From CAWIVJ01 sp963839525 (lineage in GTDB: Bacteria > Cyanobacteriota > Vampirovibrionia > Gastranaerophilales > Gastranaerophilaceae), in contig CAWIVJ010000023.1 of assembly GCA_963839525.1 (NCBI GenBank), positions 107,086 through 171,085 on the forward strand: a DNA stretch of 64,000 bases, read 5' to 3'. Below, one piece after another: positions 15,837 to 26,419 of this stretch. The translations under genes and the position numbers were made by a program. Under the pieces are notes generated by a model that was given only the letters and a program-made list of their open reading frames with translations, did not search any database and was not told the DNA's origin. Positions within the stretch are counted from its first letter, which is position 1; every line of letters starts with the position of its first letter.

Positions 15837-18423
15837 TTATTTTCCTTTAACAATAGAGGTTACAAAATTCCTGTTAAAATACTTATTTGCAATCTCAATT
15901 ATATCAGAAGCCGTTATAGAATTTATGAGTTTTTCATACTGGTCTTTAAACTCAAAGCCTCTTCCGGAAACTTCAAACCAACCCACTGTTGATGCTTTAT
16001 CAAGATTGGTTTCTTGGGAAATCATATAGTTTCCCATTATTTTATCTTTAGCTTCTTGAAGTTCTTTGTCACTTACAAATTCTGTTTTAAGTCGATTTAT
16101 TTCTAAAAGCATTTTTTCTTTGGCAAAATCCAATGTTTTAGGATTAGTACCAATGTATACAGTAAAAGCTCCTTTCAAAATTTTAGGCGAATAACTTGAA
16201 CCAAGCTGATAAGCAAGACCTTCTTGTTCTCTTACATTCCTGAAAAGCCTTGAACTCATACCCATACCTAAAATTGCATCTATAACCTGCAAAGTAGCAC
16301 TATTTTTTTGACTTAATACTCCCGATGTTTGCCAGCCCATAATAAGCCAGGCTGATTTTAAATTTTCAACTGATTTTATAACTATCTATCGGTTCTGTTA
16401 TAGGGTAAATTTTTGAATCATAATTATTATAATTAAATTCTCCTGCCCTTTCTTTTGAAAAGATATTACATAATGGATTTTTCAACTCGTTAATATTAAC
16501 ATTGCCATTTATAGAAATTACAATATTTTTAGGGTTAAAATTTTTATTGTAATATTCTAAAATATCATCACGTGTTATTTTTGGCAATGTTTTTTCAAAA
16601 ATCTTCGGTCCGTAAGAATATACTGAATTCTTATAAATTAAATTTTTATATTCTTCAAGGGCCAAATTCATAGGAACATCTCTGGATTTTTTTATTGAAT
16701 TAATTATTGATGTTTTTGTTTTTTCAATTTCATAGTCATCAAAAACTGCATTGTTTACAACTTCATCTAAAAGCTCAAATGTTTTGAGTAATTGGGCTTT
16801 TGTTGTCAGAACATCAATTGAAAAAGCATCTGCACCCGAAGACGGATTAATTTTAATCCCTTTTTCTTCAAGAACTTGAGCTAATTCAAGTGAAGAATAT
16901 CCTTTAGTTCCTTTAAGCATAACCTTACTCATAAGTTCGGCAGTGCCTGGAACTTTTTCTAAAAATTCACCGCCTTTTATATGAATACTCATAGCAACTA
17001 TATCATTTAAATCATTAGGACTTATTAATAAAGTTGCTCCATTATCAAGCTCATACTTTTTTGTTGAAGGTATTTCTTTAATTAATCTTGCACTATGATT
17101 AACTTTTGGTTTTTCATTAATATTTAAAGTTTCTTTCTCTTCTGGTAAAACAATGGAAATAGCACTTTTATTTTCATTTAAATATTTATTTACAACCCGC
17201 TTAACATCACAAACCGATACCTTTTTAATATTCTCCAAATATTCGTCATAATAGCTTGGATTATCCGTTAAAACAGTTGTATAACCTATTTCTGACGCAA
17301 TATTTGAAATAGATTCCCTTGCATAATAAGTATCTCTTTCAATTATACTTTTTGCCAGATTTAATTGTTCTTTGCTTACCCCTCTTTTCTGGATTTTACA
17401 AACTTCCTCAAAAATAGCTTTTTGAAGTTTATCCGCTTTATCAGGTTCAAAGTTTGCATTGATTGCAAAAATTCCATCTTCTTTATAAGTTGCATTACCG
17501 GCTGAAATAGAAAAAGCAAGCTGTTTTTGTTCTTTTATAGCTTGATAAAGTACAGAAGACCGACCGTCCCCTAATATTGTTGCAAGAACATCCAGAGCAT
17601 AAGTATCCCGGTTAAAAGCATTAACTCCTCTATACCCTATTAAAAGGTATCCTCCAACAACAGGCTGATAATCAACTTTTATAAGCTTTGAAGCAAGCTG
17701 TTTTTCAGGTGCATTAATATTTTTTATAATTTTTCTCGGCTCTGTTTTAAATTTCTCCTTAACTTTATTCAACGCATGCCGAGGCTCAATATCTCCAATG
17801 ATAATAGTAACCATATTTTGAGGTCCATAATGGGTATTATAATATCCCAAAATTTCTTCTCTGGAAATTTTGCCTATTATTTCATTCGTTCCAAGAACTT
17901 TTCTTTTATAAGGATGTTTTGTATAAATCATTTGAACAAAATTATCATAAACTTTTTCATTAGGATTATTTGCATCTTTCGCAATTTCTTCCATAACTAC
18001 CTTGCGCTCTTTTTCAAGCTCTTTTCTAGGCAAAAGAGGATTCAAAAGCATATCCGCATGTAAATCCATTGCTAAATCAAAGTATTTAGAAGGGATTTCT
18101 ATATAATAATGGGTAAAATCTTTACTTGTAGCCGCATTTGTAATTGCACCTTTTGATTCTAAAAGTCTCTCAAATTCTCCCGGCAAATGTTTATCTGTAC
18201 CCTTAAAAAACAAGTGCTCTAAAAAATGTGAAACACCGTTGTTGTTTTCACTTTCATTAATTGAACCCGTTTTTATCCATGTATCAATTATTACAATCGG
18301 ATTATTTTTTACTTGTTTGATAATAAGCGTTTGTCCGTTATCCAATTTATGAACATTGTAATCTAAAGCAAAAACACTACTCCCGAGTATAAATACAAAC
18401 AATAAAATAATCAGTTTTTTCAT
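15837..18423 (-). pseudogene. M16 zinc peptidase (pitrilysin/insulinase family) with one frameshift
   Basis: A signal peptide (residues 1-19) and the inverted zinc motif HFLEH (66-70) with 'KVVMEEIAKD' downstream mark a secreted or periplasmic two-domain M16 metallopeptidase. The first frame ends at 16366 with ...DSYKIS; the next frame continues without loss as K-S-V-E-N-L-K-S-A-W-L-I-M-G-W-Q and runs to 15837. Removing one A from the AAAA run near 16378 restores a single ~860-residue protein of the expected length. GAGGGGG precedes the ATG. The lesion is one base in a homopolymer, so a sequence error is as likely as a true mutation. Confidence 0.85.
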
Positions 18424-18748
18424 TAAAACCCCCTCAACAGTCTAATGGCAACATTTTACTACACTTAATAATATAAATAAAGTGTACCAACTGATTAATT
18501 GTAAACAATTATTAAACAATTTTTTATAAAAAGGCAATTTTTTAACTAATATATACTTTCTATATACATAGAGATAATTAACGAGAGAAAAATAAATGAG
18601 AAAATTTTTATTAAAATTCGCAAACAGACAAAAAAAATTCAGCCCTATTGACTTGATATAAGCTTATTTTGCTGTTTCGTATATAATTCTTTATAAAATA
18701 TTGTAACCTCCATACGATTAATGTAATATTTATATGGGGGCATTTTTT

Positions 18749-19459
18749 ATGGAAACACCTAAAAGAATACTGATTGTTGATGATGATGAAGAAATTAGAG
18801 ATTTATTAGAATTCGACATAAGCAAAAGCGGTTATTATATTGATAGCGCAATAGACGGACTTGAAGGTTTAAATAAAGCTCTTAATAATAGTTATGACTT
18901 AATATTGCTTGATGTAATGATGCCAAAAATGAACGGTTTTGACGTTTGTAAAAATATTCGTCAGGCAAAGCTTGCTATTCCTATACTTATGTTAACTGCA
19001 AAAGGGACAATTACCGACAAAACAGAAGGATTTGACTGTGGTGCAGATGATTATCTTGTAAAACCTTTCGATATTCAGGAGGTTTTACTCAGAATAAGAG
19101 TACTTTTAAGAAGAAATCACATTGAGGATAAAAATTCCCTGTCGGATGAAATTCTAAATGTCGGCGATATAGAAATTTTCCCTGACAGTCTTGAATGTAC
19201 AATAATAAATAAAAAAATAAAATTAACACCTACGGAATTTGAAATTTTATACTGCTTAATGCAGCATTTCAATAATTCTGTAACTCTTGCAACACTTTTA
19301 GATGAAGTCTGGGGTTATGATAGCAATGAAGACGTAAGAATGTTAAGAGTTCATGTCGGAGGATTAAGAAACAAAATTGAATCTGACGGGAAAAATCCTA
19401 AATATTTACACACAGTTACCAATGTAGGGTATAAGTTAACACCTTTTGCAGAGGGATAA
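18749..19459 (+). CDS. OmpR/PhoB-type response regulator
   Basis: The protein combines a receiver domain ('ILIVDDDEEIRDLL', phospho-Asp in 'DLILLDVMMPKMNGFDV', 'LMLTAKG', 'GADDYLVKPF') and a C-terminal winged helix ('KLTPTEFEILYCLMQHFNNSVTLATLLDEVWGY', 'VRVHVGGLRNKIE'-like end). I choose the ATG at 18749 because GGGGG lies eight bases before it; an in-frame ATG at 18734 has no site. The kinase gene follows 28 bp downstream, making a two-component operon. The roughly 310-bp region upstream (18424-18733) holds a TATAAT at about 18698 and no convincing gene. Confidence 0.93.
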   Translation: METPKRILIVDDDEEIRDLLEFDISKSGYYIDSAIDGLEGLNKALNNSYDLILLDVMMPKMNGFDVCKNIRQAKLAIPILMLTAKGTITDKTEGFDCGADDYLVKPFDIQEVLLRIRVLLRRNHIEDKNSLSDEILNVGDIEIFPDSLECTIINKKIKLTPTEFEILYCLMQHFNNSVTLATLLDEVWGYDSNEDVRMLRVHVGGLRNKIESDGKNPKYLHTVTNVGYKLTPFAEG

Positions 19460-19487
19460 ATCAAATAATAACTTTAAAAAGGGTAAA

Positions 19488-21188
19488 ATGCGAAGATTTA
19501 TCAGATTAAAAAGATTAAAAATATCAGAACAAATTTTAATTGTACTTCTTGGTGCAGTAATCATCCCTATGGCAATAAGCGGGTTTATAATCAATAATAT
19601 TAACCAACAATCCATGCGCTCACAGCTTAGAGAGTCAGCTGTTCTTATTGCAAAAATGGTTTCTGAAGAAGTTGATATATTTATAAAGTCTTCTTTTAAT
19701 GAACTTAATCAGGTAAAATTTGCTTTTGAGTTTTTAAATTCTAAAAATGAACAAAAAAAATATTTAAAAACAGTTATTCAGAAATCCCCGGAATTTACAG
19801 ATTTCAAAATATTAAAAACTACCGAAGAGTTGGTAAAATTAAAAGAGTACAATGCTAAAAACAATTCCTTTTCAATACACACAACCCTAAAAGATAAAAG
19901 ATTTCTTGTTGGGACTTTTGATATAGATTTTGTAAAAAATAAACTTTTTCGCTCAATGCTAGAAGAAGAAAGACAAATTTATGTTTTAGATTCAAACAGA
20001 GAATTAGTTGCTGAGCATAATTATAAAGAAAATGATTTTCAAAATACAATAAAACATTTGCCTAAAAAACTTAAAGTAAATACTCCTGTTATTTTTGGAA
20101 AAATTAAAAACCAGCCTCTTGTTTATTTAAAAAAATCCAATCCTGACATAACAATAATTGTAAATACAACAAAAGGAATTACAAGAAAAGTTATAAATGA
20201 AAATAGATTTAAGATTATTTTAGCTGTACTTATTGCTTCTTTAACTGTAATTTTTGTAGTCGCCCTATACACCTATTATCTTTATATAAATATTCGTCAG
20301 TTATTTAAAGGAATTATCGCGATTTCAAAAGGGAATTATCAGAGAAGAATAAGGCTTCTGACAAATGTTTTTACACCTTATGAAATTATTTTTCTTGCTT
20401 TTGAGTTCAACCGTATGGCAAGTCAAATTCATAAATCATATCTACAATTAAAAAGAAAAAATGCTGAATTAAAAGAGCTTAATGAATTTCGCTCCAACTT
20501 AATTGATACTGTAAGTCATGAATTCAGAACACCTTTGACAAGCATTCAGGGTTACACCTCAAGACTTTTAAGACAGGATATTGAAATAGATGAAGCAACC
20601 AGACAAAAATCTTTAAGGACTATTAAAAGACAATCCGAACGTTTATCAAGAATGGTTGAAGATTTGCTTGTAGTTCCCGATATTGAAGGAGAAAAACTTC
20701 GTATTAATTTAGAACCGCTTTGGCTTAATAAAATAATAGAATCAGCTATTACTCTCGTTAAAATGGAATCAAGAGGAATTATTAATAATGTTTTACAAGA
20801 TTTTCCTCTTATTATTGCAGATAAAGACAGACTGGAACAAATATTTGTGAATTTACTTGAAAATGCTGTTAAATACTCGGATGAAAATTCATTAATTTTA
20901 ATTGACAGTATAATCAAGGGCAATTTTGCTAAAATCTATATCAAAAACCAATGTGAAACCATTCCAAAAGAAAAGTTAGAAAAATTATTTGAAAAATTCA
21001 CCCGAATTGATGATAAGACAACCCGAACAACCAGGGGAACAGGTTTAGGGCTTTTTATTGTAAAAGGTCTTGTTGAAGCAATGGGTGGAGAGATTAAACT
21101 TTATTCAAATGAAAAAGACGGCTTTGTAGTTGAAATTAAACTTCCGGTTTATACACCGAATGAAGAGGCAAAGGTTAAAAGTGAGTAG
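19488..21188 (+). CDS. Membrane sensor histidine kinase
   Basis: The 566-residue protein has a membrane helix near the N terminus (ILIVLLGAVIIPMAISGFII), an extracytoplasmic region of about 180 residues, a second helix ('IILAVLIASLTVIFVVALYTY'), a HAMP-like linker, a HisKA domain ('TVSHEFRTPLTSIQGY') and a HATPase domain ('NLLENAVKYS', 'TGTGLGLFIVKGLVEAMGG'). It is the partner of the OmpR-type regulator upstream. The ATG at 19488 with AAAGGG is preferred over an upstream TTG at 19446 that overlaps the regulator gene. Its stop overlaps the start of the tadA fusion by 8 bases, so the three genes probably form one operon. The signal sensed is unknown. Confidence 0.92.
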   Translation: MRRFIRLKRLKISEQILIVLLGAVIIPMAISGFIINNINQQSMRSQLRESAVLIAKMVSEEVDIFIKSSFNELNQVKFAFEFLNSKNEQKKYLKTVIQKSPEFTDFKILKTTEELVKLKEYNAKNNSFSIHTTLKDKRFLVGTFDIDFVKNKLFRSMLEEERQIYVLDSNRELVAEHNYKENDFQNTIKHLPKKLKVNTPVIFGKIKNQPLVYLKKSNPDITIIVNTTKGITRKVINENRFKIILAVLIASLTVIFVVALYTYYLYINIRQLFKGIIAISKGNYQRRIRLLTNVFTPYEIIFLAFEFNRMASQIHKSYLQLKRKNAELKELNEFRSNLIDTVSHEFRTPLTSIQGYTSRLLRQDIEIDEATRQKSLRTIKRQSERLSRMVEDLLVVPDIEGEKLRINLEPLWLNKIIESAITLVKMESRGIINNVLQDFPLIIADKDRLEQIFVNLLENAVKYSDENSLILIDSIIKGNFAKIYIKNQCETIPKEKLEKLFEKFTRIDDKTTRTTRGTGLGLFIVKGLVEAMGGEIKLYSNEKDGFVVEIKLPVYTPNEEAKVKSE

Positions 21189-22413
21189 TGAAAAAAGCAA
21201 ATTACATTTTGCTGCAACAAAAGCAAATACTTTTATGCAAAAAGCACTCGAAATAGCAAAAAATTCAGACGCTGATGTTCCCGTCGGTGCCATTTTAGTA
21301 AAAAACGGAAAAATTATTGCTTCAGCATTCAACGAAAAAGAAAAAACTAACGATCCGTCTGCTCATGCTGAAATTCTGGTAATAAGAAAAGCAAGTAAAA
21401 AACTTACAAATTGGCGGCTTGAAAACTGCGAACTTTATGTAACACTGGAACCATGCCCAATGTGTGCCTGGGCTAGTTTACAGTCAAGAATTAAAACCGT
21501 TTATTTTGGTTCTTTTGACAAACAATACGGAGCATTAGGCTCAGTAATTGACTTAAGAAAACAAGCTAATTCAAAACTTAAAGTTTACGGGGGGATTTTA
21601 GAGGAAGAATGCGATAATATATTAGAAAGTTTTTGGCATGCTCAAAAGAAATCAAAAAGGTACAAAATGATTACAAAAACAAAACTTGAAGAATTAGTGC
21701 AAAAATATGAAACAGAAGAATTTATAAAAACTGATCCTGTTCAATTTCCCCACCGGTTTAAAACTAGAAAAGACATTGAAATCGCTGCATTTTTAGCATC
21801 AATTTTTGCCTACGGAAACAGAAAAGTTTTTATAAAAAAAATTGATGAATTATTTAAGACGATGCAAAATAAACCGCTTGAATTCGTTTTAAACTTTGAC
21901 CCAAAAACTATTGAAGGTTTCAATTATAGATTTGCTAAAGATTTTGATGTAATAGAGGTTTTCAATATTTTAAAAAAGCTTTATAAAGAAAATAACGGAT
22001 TAAAGGCCTTATTTGAATACGGTTATAAAATAGACAACTCAATATTAACTATGCTCCAATCAGTTACCGATTATTTTTATTCTAATGTAAAAAATAAAAC
22101 AGAGCAAGGATTTTACCACTTAGTTCCAAACCCTAAAAATGGAGGAGCAATGAAGCGTCTGAACATGTTTTTACGCTGGATGGTTCGAAAATCTTCTGTT
22201 GACTTAGGTTTATGGAGTTTTATCCTTCCAAGCGAACTTTTAATCCCTTTAGATATTCATGTTGCAAGAATTTCAAGAGAAATGGGATTATTGAATCGCA
22301 AAAGTAATGATTTTAAAGCGGTTTTGGAATTAACTGAAAATCTTAAAAGTTTTGATAAAAATGATCCGGTAAAATTTGATTTTGCAATGTTTGGGTTGGG
22401 AATTAATAATTAA
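21181..22413 (+). CDS. tRNA adenosine deaminase (TadA) fused to a DUF2400/TIGR02757 domain
   Basis: Residues about 10-155 are TadA, which makes inosine at tRNA wobble position 34: the zinc motif HAE (62-64) and PCPMC (91-95) are intact. Residues about 163-410 match the TIGR02757 (DUF2400) family of unknown function ('FIKTDPVQFPHRFKTRKDIEIAAFLASIFAYGNRK', 'GGAMKRLNMFLRWMVRK', 'IPLDIHVARISREMGLL'). The two are in one uninterrupted frame with no linker. A GTG start at 21181 is supported by AAAGG six bases upstream and overlaps the kinase gene. A Met at codon 163 could allow separate translation of the second domain, but no ribosome binding site is evident there. Confidence 0.88.
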   Translation: MSSEKSKLHFAATKANTFMQKALEIAKNSDADVPVGAILVKNGKIIASAFNEKEKTNDPSAHAEILVIRKASKKLTNWRLENCELYVTLEPCPMCAWASLQSRIKTVYFGSFDKQYGALGSVIDLRKQANSKLKVYGGILEEECDNILESFWHAQKKSKRYKMITKTKLEELVQKYETEEFIKTDPVQFPHRFKTRKDIEIAAFLASIFAYGNRKVFIKKIDELFKTMQNKPLEFVLNFDPKTIEGFNYRFAKDFDVIEVFNILKKLYKENNGLKALFEYGYKIDNSILTMLQSVTDYFYSNVKNKTEQGFYHLVPNPKNGGAMKRLNMFLRWMVRKSSVDLGLWSFILPSELLIPLDIHVARISREMGLLNRKSNDFKAVLELTENLKSFDKNDPVKFDFAMFGLGINN

Positions 22414-22587
22414 AATCTTTTAGTTTAATTAAACTAAAATAATCTTATATTAGCTTTTTAAGAAAGAGATTGTAAACAATTGTAACTAAATTAATTCATT
22501 TCTGCAATTTTGTATATCAAAAATACTTTATTAATATATAAGAACGATATACAAAAAGATAATCAAAAAGTTTAACATACATACACT

Positions 22588-22617
22588 ACCACACACTAAC
22601 CTACCACACACTAACCT
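22588..22617. repeat. 15-bp tandem repeat, two copies
   Basis: ACCACACACTAACCT occurs twice in direct tandem, in the intergenic region 22414-22871. That region also holds the terminator at 22649-22679; otherwise I see no gene. The sequence is C-rich on this strand, unlike its surroundings. Confidence 0.7.
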
Positions 22618-22648
22618 TCTACACGAGGAATTATGAAACAAGAATTCC

Positions 22649-22679
22649 AAGGCCTTTTTCCAAAAAGGTCTTTTTTTTT
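22649..22679 (+). terminator. Intrinsic terminator downstream of the tadA fusion
   Basis: AAGGCCTTTTT and AAAAAGGTCTT form an 11-bp stem (one G-U pair) with a two-base loop, followed by a run of T. It lies about 235 bp after the fusion gene stop. Confidence 0.7.
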
Positions 22680-22871
22680 GCCTTCTTTTCAAGAGTTTTC
22701 AACAACAAAATATATGAGGTGAAAACCGTAGAAAATGGCGTCACGGTTTGTTAGAATCATTCATTCTTTAGTTAAAATAGTAAATAGTGACTCGTTGAAA
22801 GTTCACAATTATGAACGAATTTTCGTTTAAGGTGAGAACTCGTTTTCGAAAAACGAGGTTAAAAAATTACC

Positions 22872-24185
22872 TTATGCAATTTCTTCTTTATGTTTGTCTT
22901 TTTTTGAATGAAGTTGAATTAATTCAGCTTTATTTCTTTTTTTAACCATATCAACGGTAATTGTATAATGAGTTAAATCTTCCTTTGATGGGATGTCATA
23001 CATTACATCAAGCATAATCTCTTCAACTATTGAACGCAAAGCTCTTGCACCGGTTTTTCTTTTAATTGCTTCTGATGCAATCATGTCAACAGCATCTGGT
23101 TCAAATTCAAGTTCAACACCATCCATATCAAGTAAACATTTATACTGTTTTAAAACAGCATTTTTAGGCTCTGTTAAAATCATTTTTAGAGTCTTTTCAT
23201 CAAGAACATCAAGTACTGCATAAATGGGAACACGCCCTATAAATTCAGGAATTAAGCCGAATTTTAATAAATCTTCAGGCTGTAATTTTTTAAGTATTTT
23301 TGAAATTTGAGCTTCTTTTTCCGCTTGTGAAGCCGCTTTTGAACCAAAACCTATTGTAGAACCTTCAGAAACACGTCTTTCAACTATTTTTTCCAATCCT
23401 ACAAATGCCCCACCTACAATAAATAATATATTGCTTGTATCAATTTGAATAAATTCCTGATGGGGGTGTTTTCTTCCGCCTTGAGGAGGAACATTGGCAG
23501 TAGTACCTTCTATCATTTTTAATAAGGCCTGTTGAACTCCTTCACCGCTTACATCTCTTGTAATTGAAGTGTTTTCTGATTTTCTGGCAATTTTATCGAT
23601 TTCATCAATATAGATTATACCGCGTTCAGCTTTTGCAGCATTATAATCAGCATTTTGAAGCAACCGAAGCAAAATATTTTCAACATCATCACCAACATAA
23701 CCTGCTTCAGTTAAAGTTGTAGCATCGGCAACAGCAAAAGGTACATCCAACATTTTTGCAAGAGTCTGAGCGAGCAAAGTTTTCCCGCTGCCTGTAGGTC
23801 CTACAAGAAGTATGTTGGATTTTTGAATTTCAATATCATGCTTTTTATTTTCAGATTTATTATGTTTTAATCTTTTATAATGATTGTAAACAGCAACTGA
23901 AAGAACTTTTTTAGCATCATCTTGTCCTACTATATGTTCGTCTAAATGTGCTTTAATCTCCGCTGGTTTTGGAATAGGTTTTTCTTCGGCATTTTTTGTT
24001 TTTTCTGATTTATTGTCTTTATCTTTGTCTTTTCCTTCAAAAAATTCTTCATCCAAAATTTCATTACAGAGTTCAACACACTCATCGCAAATATAAACTT
24101 CAGGACCTGCGATTAATTTTTTAACCTGGTCTTGAGTTTTACCGCAAAATGAACATTTTAATCTGCTGTCATCACGATTGGACAT
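22872..24185 (-). CDS. clpX: ATP-dependent Clp protease ATP-binding subunit ClpX
   Basis: ClpX is the AAA+ unfoldase that recognises substrates and feeds them to ClpP. The 437-residue protein has the N-terminal zinc domain (cysteines 11, 14, 33, 36 in 'CSFCGKTQ...YICDECVELC'), Walker A (GPTGSGKT), 'IIYIDEIDKIARK' Walker B, the 'GRVP' loop region, and the C-terminal D2 domain. A charged linker rich in K/D/E (residues about 47-75) follows the zinc domain. GGAG precedes the ATG. It follows clpP by 13 bp in the conserved tig-clpP-clpX order. Confidence 0.97.
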   Translation of the reverse strand: MSNRDDSRLKCSFCGKTQDQVKKLIAGPEVYICDECVELCNEILDEEFFEGKDKDKDNKSEKTKNAEEKPIPKPAEIKAHLDEHIVGQDDAKKVLSVAVYNHYKRLKHNKSENKKHDIEIQKSNILLVGPTGSGKTLLAQTLAKMLDVPFAVADATTLTEAGYVGDDVENILLRLLQNADYNAAKAERGIIYIDEIDKIARKSENTSITRDVSGEGVQQALLKMIEGTTANVPPQGGRKHPHQEFIQIDTSNILFIVGGAFVGLEKIVERRVSEGSTIGFGSKAASQAEKEAQISKILKKLQPEDLLKFGLIPEFIGRVPIYAVLDVLDEKTLKMILTEPKNAVLKQYKCLLDMDGVELEFEPDAVDMIASEAIKRKTGARALRSIVEEIMLDVMYDIPSKEDLTHYTITVDMVKKRNKAELIQLHSKKDKHKEEIA

Positions 24186-24198
24186 TAGTTTCTCCTAG

Positions 24199-24786
24199 TT
24201 ACTTATTTTCTTTTGAAATAACTTTATCAATCATACCATATTCAAGAGCTTCTGCAGGAGTCATTATATAATCTCTGTCCGTATCTTTTTCGATTTTTTT
24301 CAATGATTGACCTGTATTAGTTGCAAGAATTTCATTTAATGATTTTTTAATTCTTATAATTTCAGCAGCTTGAATTTCTATATCTGTAGCTTGACCTTGA
24401 GCACCGCCTAGAGGTTGGTGAATTAATACTCTTGAATGCGGAAGAGCCATTCTTTTACCTTTGGCTCCTGCGGCAAGCAAGAATGCACCCATACTTGCAG
24501 CTTGACCTAAACAAATTGTGCTTACGTCAGCTCTTATATGCTGCATTGTATCATAAATTGCAAAACCGGCGGTAACACTTCCGCCAGGACTATTTATGTA
24601 AAGCATAATATCTTTTTCAGGATTTTCACTATCCAATAATAATAGTTGTGCAACAATAAGGTTTGCAACCATATCATCAATACCTGTTCCTAAAAATATA
24701 ATTCTTTCTCTCAATAATCTTGAAAAAATATCAAAAGAACGTTCGCCTCTGCTTGATTGCTCAATTACTACCGGTACAAAACTCAT
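24199..24786 (-). CDS. clpP: ATP-dependent Clp protease proteolytic subunit ClpP
   Basis: ClpP is the tetradecameric serine protease partner of ClpX. Catalytic Ser98 ('GQAASMGAFLLAAG') and His123 ('SRVLIHQPLGG') are visible, as is the oxyanion 'NSPGGSV' loop. I choose the ATG at 24786 (195 aa) because AAAGGA lies seven bases before it; the longer frame to 24810 would start at a TTG ahead of that site. It lies between tig and clpX and is probably co-transcribed with both. Confidence 0.97.
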   Translation of the reverse strand: MSFVPVVIEQSSRGERSFDIFSRLLRERIIFLGTGIDDMVANLIVAQLLLLDSENPEKDIMLYINSPGGSVTAGFAIYDTMQHIRADVSTICLGQAASMGAFLLAAGAKGKRMALPHSRVLIHQPLGGAQGQATDIEIQAAEIIRIKKSLNEILATNTGQSLKKIEKDTDRDYIMTPAEALEYGMIDKVISKENK

Positions 24787-24854
24787 TTTTATTTCCTTTC
24801 TTTGCTCCAATTATATCATAACATTTTTTTAGTTTAAGGGCTAAATGATTGATT

Positions 24855-26156
24855 TCAACCTTTTTTACTTTTTTTGAATTCCACTTTATTATTTTCAGTT
24901 AGAAAATTTATTACTTTTTCATTTAAAGCTTGTTGTGATAAAGAAGTAAACAATGCAGGATTTTGTTTTAATTGGTTAAGCAGTTCAGGTCTATTTATAC
25001 GATACGTTGTTTCAACTTCCTTAAATTTTTGTTCTAAATCATTTTGTTCTATTTTAATATTTTCTTCTTGAGCAATTTTGTCGATTACAAGAGAATTTTT
25101 AATTCTCAATAAAGCTTCTTTTTTTAATTCTTCCATAAGGTTTTCTTGAGTTTTAATTATATCTTCAGGATTATATCCTTGCATTGAAAGTCTTTGTTTA
25201 TATTCTTCCAATAATGAATTTGCTTCTTTTTCTACCATAGAATCCTGAATATCAACTTTTACTCCTGAAAGAACTTTTTCAAAAATAGCATTCTCAGAGA
25301 TTTTCTTGTCTTCTTTTCCCTTTGTTGTATCAAGGAAATTTTGTACATCGACTTTTAAATCCTCTATTGTTTTAAAAGGACCTACTTTTTGAGCAAACTC
25401 GTCATTAAGCTCAGGTAGAACTTTTTCTTTAATTTCTTTAATTTTTATTTTGAATATAGCTGGTTGCCCTGCAAACTTTTTCTCGTGATAGTCTTTAGGA
25501 AAATCAACTTTAATATCAAATTCTTCATTTAAACTATGCCCTATCAGCTGTTCTGCAAAGCCCGGGATAAAATTAGAATTAGCCAAATCAAGTTTATAAT
25601 CTTCAGCTGCTCCGCCTTGAATTTTTTCACCGTTTACAGAACCATCAAAATCTATTAATACAGAATCTGTTTCTTTTGTTGGTCTATCAACTACCAAATT
25701 AAATACGGCATGTCTTTGCAGTAAATTATCCAAAGATTTATCCATAGCATCCTTTGGTGTTATATATTCTTCTGCTTCAACAGTTAGATTTTTATAATCG
25801 CCTAATTTAACCTCTGGACGAAGTTCTGCTTTTGCAGATACTTTTAAGTCCTGACCTATTTCGAATTCATAGGATTCAACGTGAGGTTGAGAAATAACAT
25901 CTAATTTATTTTCTATAATAATATCTCTAAAAATTTTTGGTAGTAAGTTATCCAAAGCTTCTTCTTTAATTCTTTCGACTCCTACATGCTTTTCAACAAT
26001 ATTTCTTGGAGCTTTTCCTTTTCTAAAACCAGGAATATTAACATATTCTGAAATTTTCTTAACGGCTTTGTTATACTCATTTACGACGTCCTTTGCCGGT
26101 ACTTCGATGTCGAATTTAATAACATTGTTTGCTTCTTTTTTCAAATCTGTTTTCAT
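24855..26156 (-). CDS. tig: Trigger factor (ribosome-associated chaperone)
   Basis: Trigger factor binds at the ribosome exit tunnel and helps nascent proteins fold. The ribosome-binding loop appears as 'VNIPGFRKGKAPRNIVEKHVG' (family GFRxGKxP), followed by a PPIase-like FKBP domain (about residues 150-235) and a helical C-terminal domain. The length (433 aa) is normal. A TATAAT at 26188-26193 on the minus strand lies just upstream and AAAAAAGGG precedes the ATG, so this is probably the first gene of tig-clpP-clpX. I see no gene in the 263 bases upstream; a small AT-rich hairpin lies near 26332-26355. Confidence 0.96.
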   Translation of the reverse strand: MKTDLKKEANNVIKFDIEVPAKDVVNEYNKAVKKISEYVNIPGFRKGKAPRNIVEKHVGVERIKEEALDNLLPKIFRDIIIENKLDVISQPHVESYEFEIGQDLKVSAKAELRPEVKLGDYKNLTVEAEEYITPKDAMDKSLDNLLQRHAVFNLVVDRPTKETDSVLIDFDGSVNGEKIQGGAAEDYKLDLANSNFIPGFAEQLIGHSLNEEFDIKVDFPKDYHEKKFAGQPAIFKIKIKEIKEKVLPELNDEFAQKVGPFKTIEDLKVDVQNFLDTTKGKEDKKISENAIFEKVLSGVKVDIQDSMVEKEANSLLEEYKQRLSMQGYNPEDIIKTQENLMEELKKEALLRIKNSLVIDKIAQEENIKIEQNDLEQKFKEVETTYRINRPELLNQLKQNPALFTSLSQQALNEKVINFLTENNKVEFKKSKKG

Positions 26157-26419
26157 ATTTATAACCCTTTTTTCTTATCTCCTTAAAATTATACCTTAAA
26201 CATTGAAAATAGTAAATAGCGATACTAAGAAGTCAGATTGTATTGATGCATAAGTATTTAGCAGAATCAGTTTGTATACTTGCTTTCATTCGTTTGGTGT
26301 ATCCATCTATTTGTCTTAGAAATTTATTATTAAATCATAAAAACGTATGATTTAATTTTTAAATGATATTGCTAATATACCACTATACTCCTTAGAGACG
26401 ACGATACACATATCCCTAA

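Noticed and set aside
18596..18661. 21-codon frame upstream of the OmpR-type regulator
   Set aside because: The ribosome binding site is poor, and no promoter or terminator supports it.
22634..22708. 24-codon frame after GAGG running through the terminator downstream of tadA-DUF2400
   Set aside because: It encodes the terminator stem and poly-T as Phe/Lys runs; no promoter is evident, so it is probably chance.
22414..22871. CRISPR array suspected from the repeated ACCACACACTAACCT
   Set aside because: Only two adjacent units with no spacers; it is a tandem duplication. No CRISPR array or cas gene is visible in the window.
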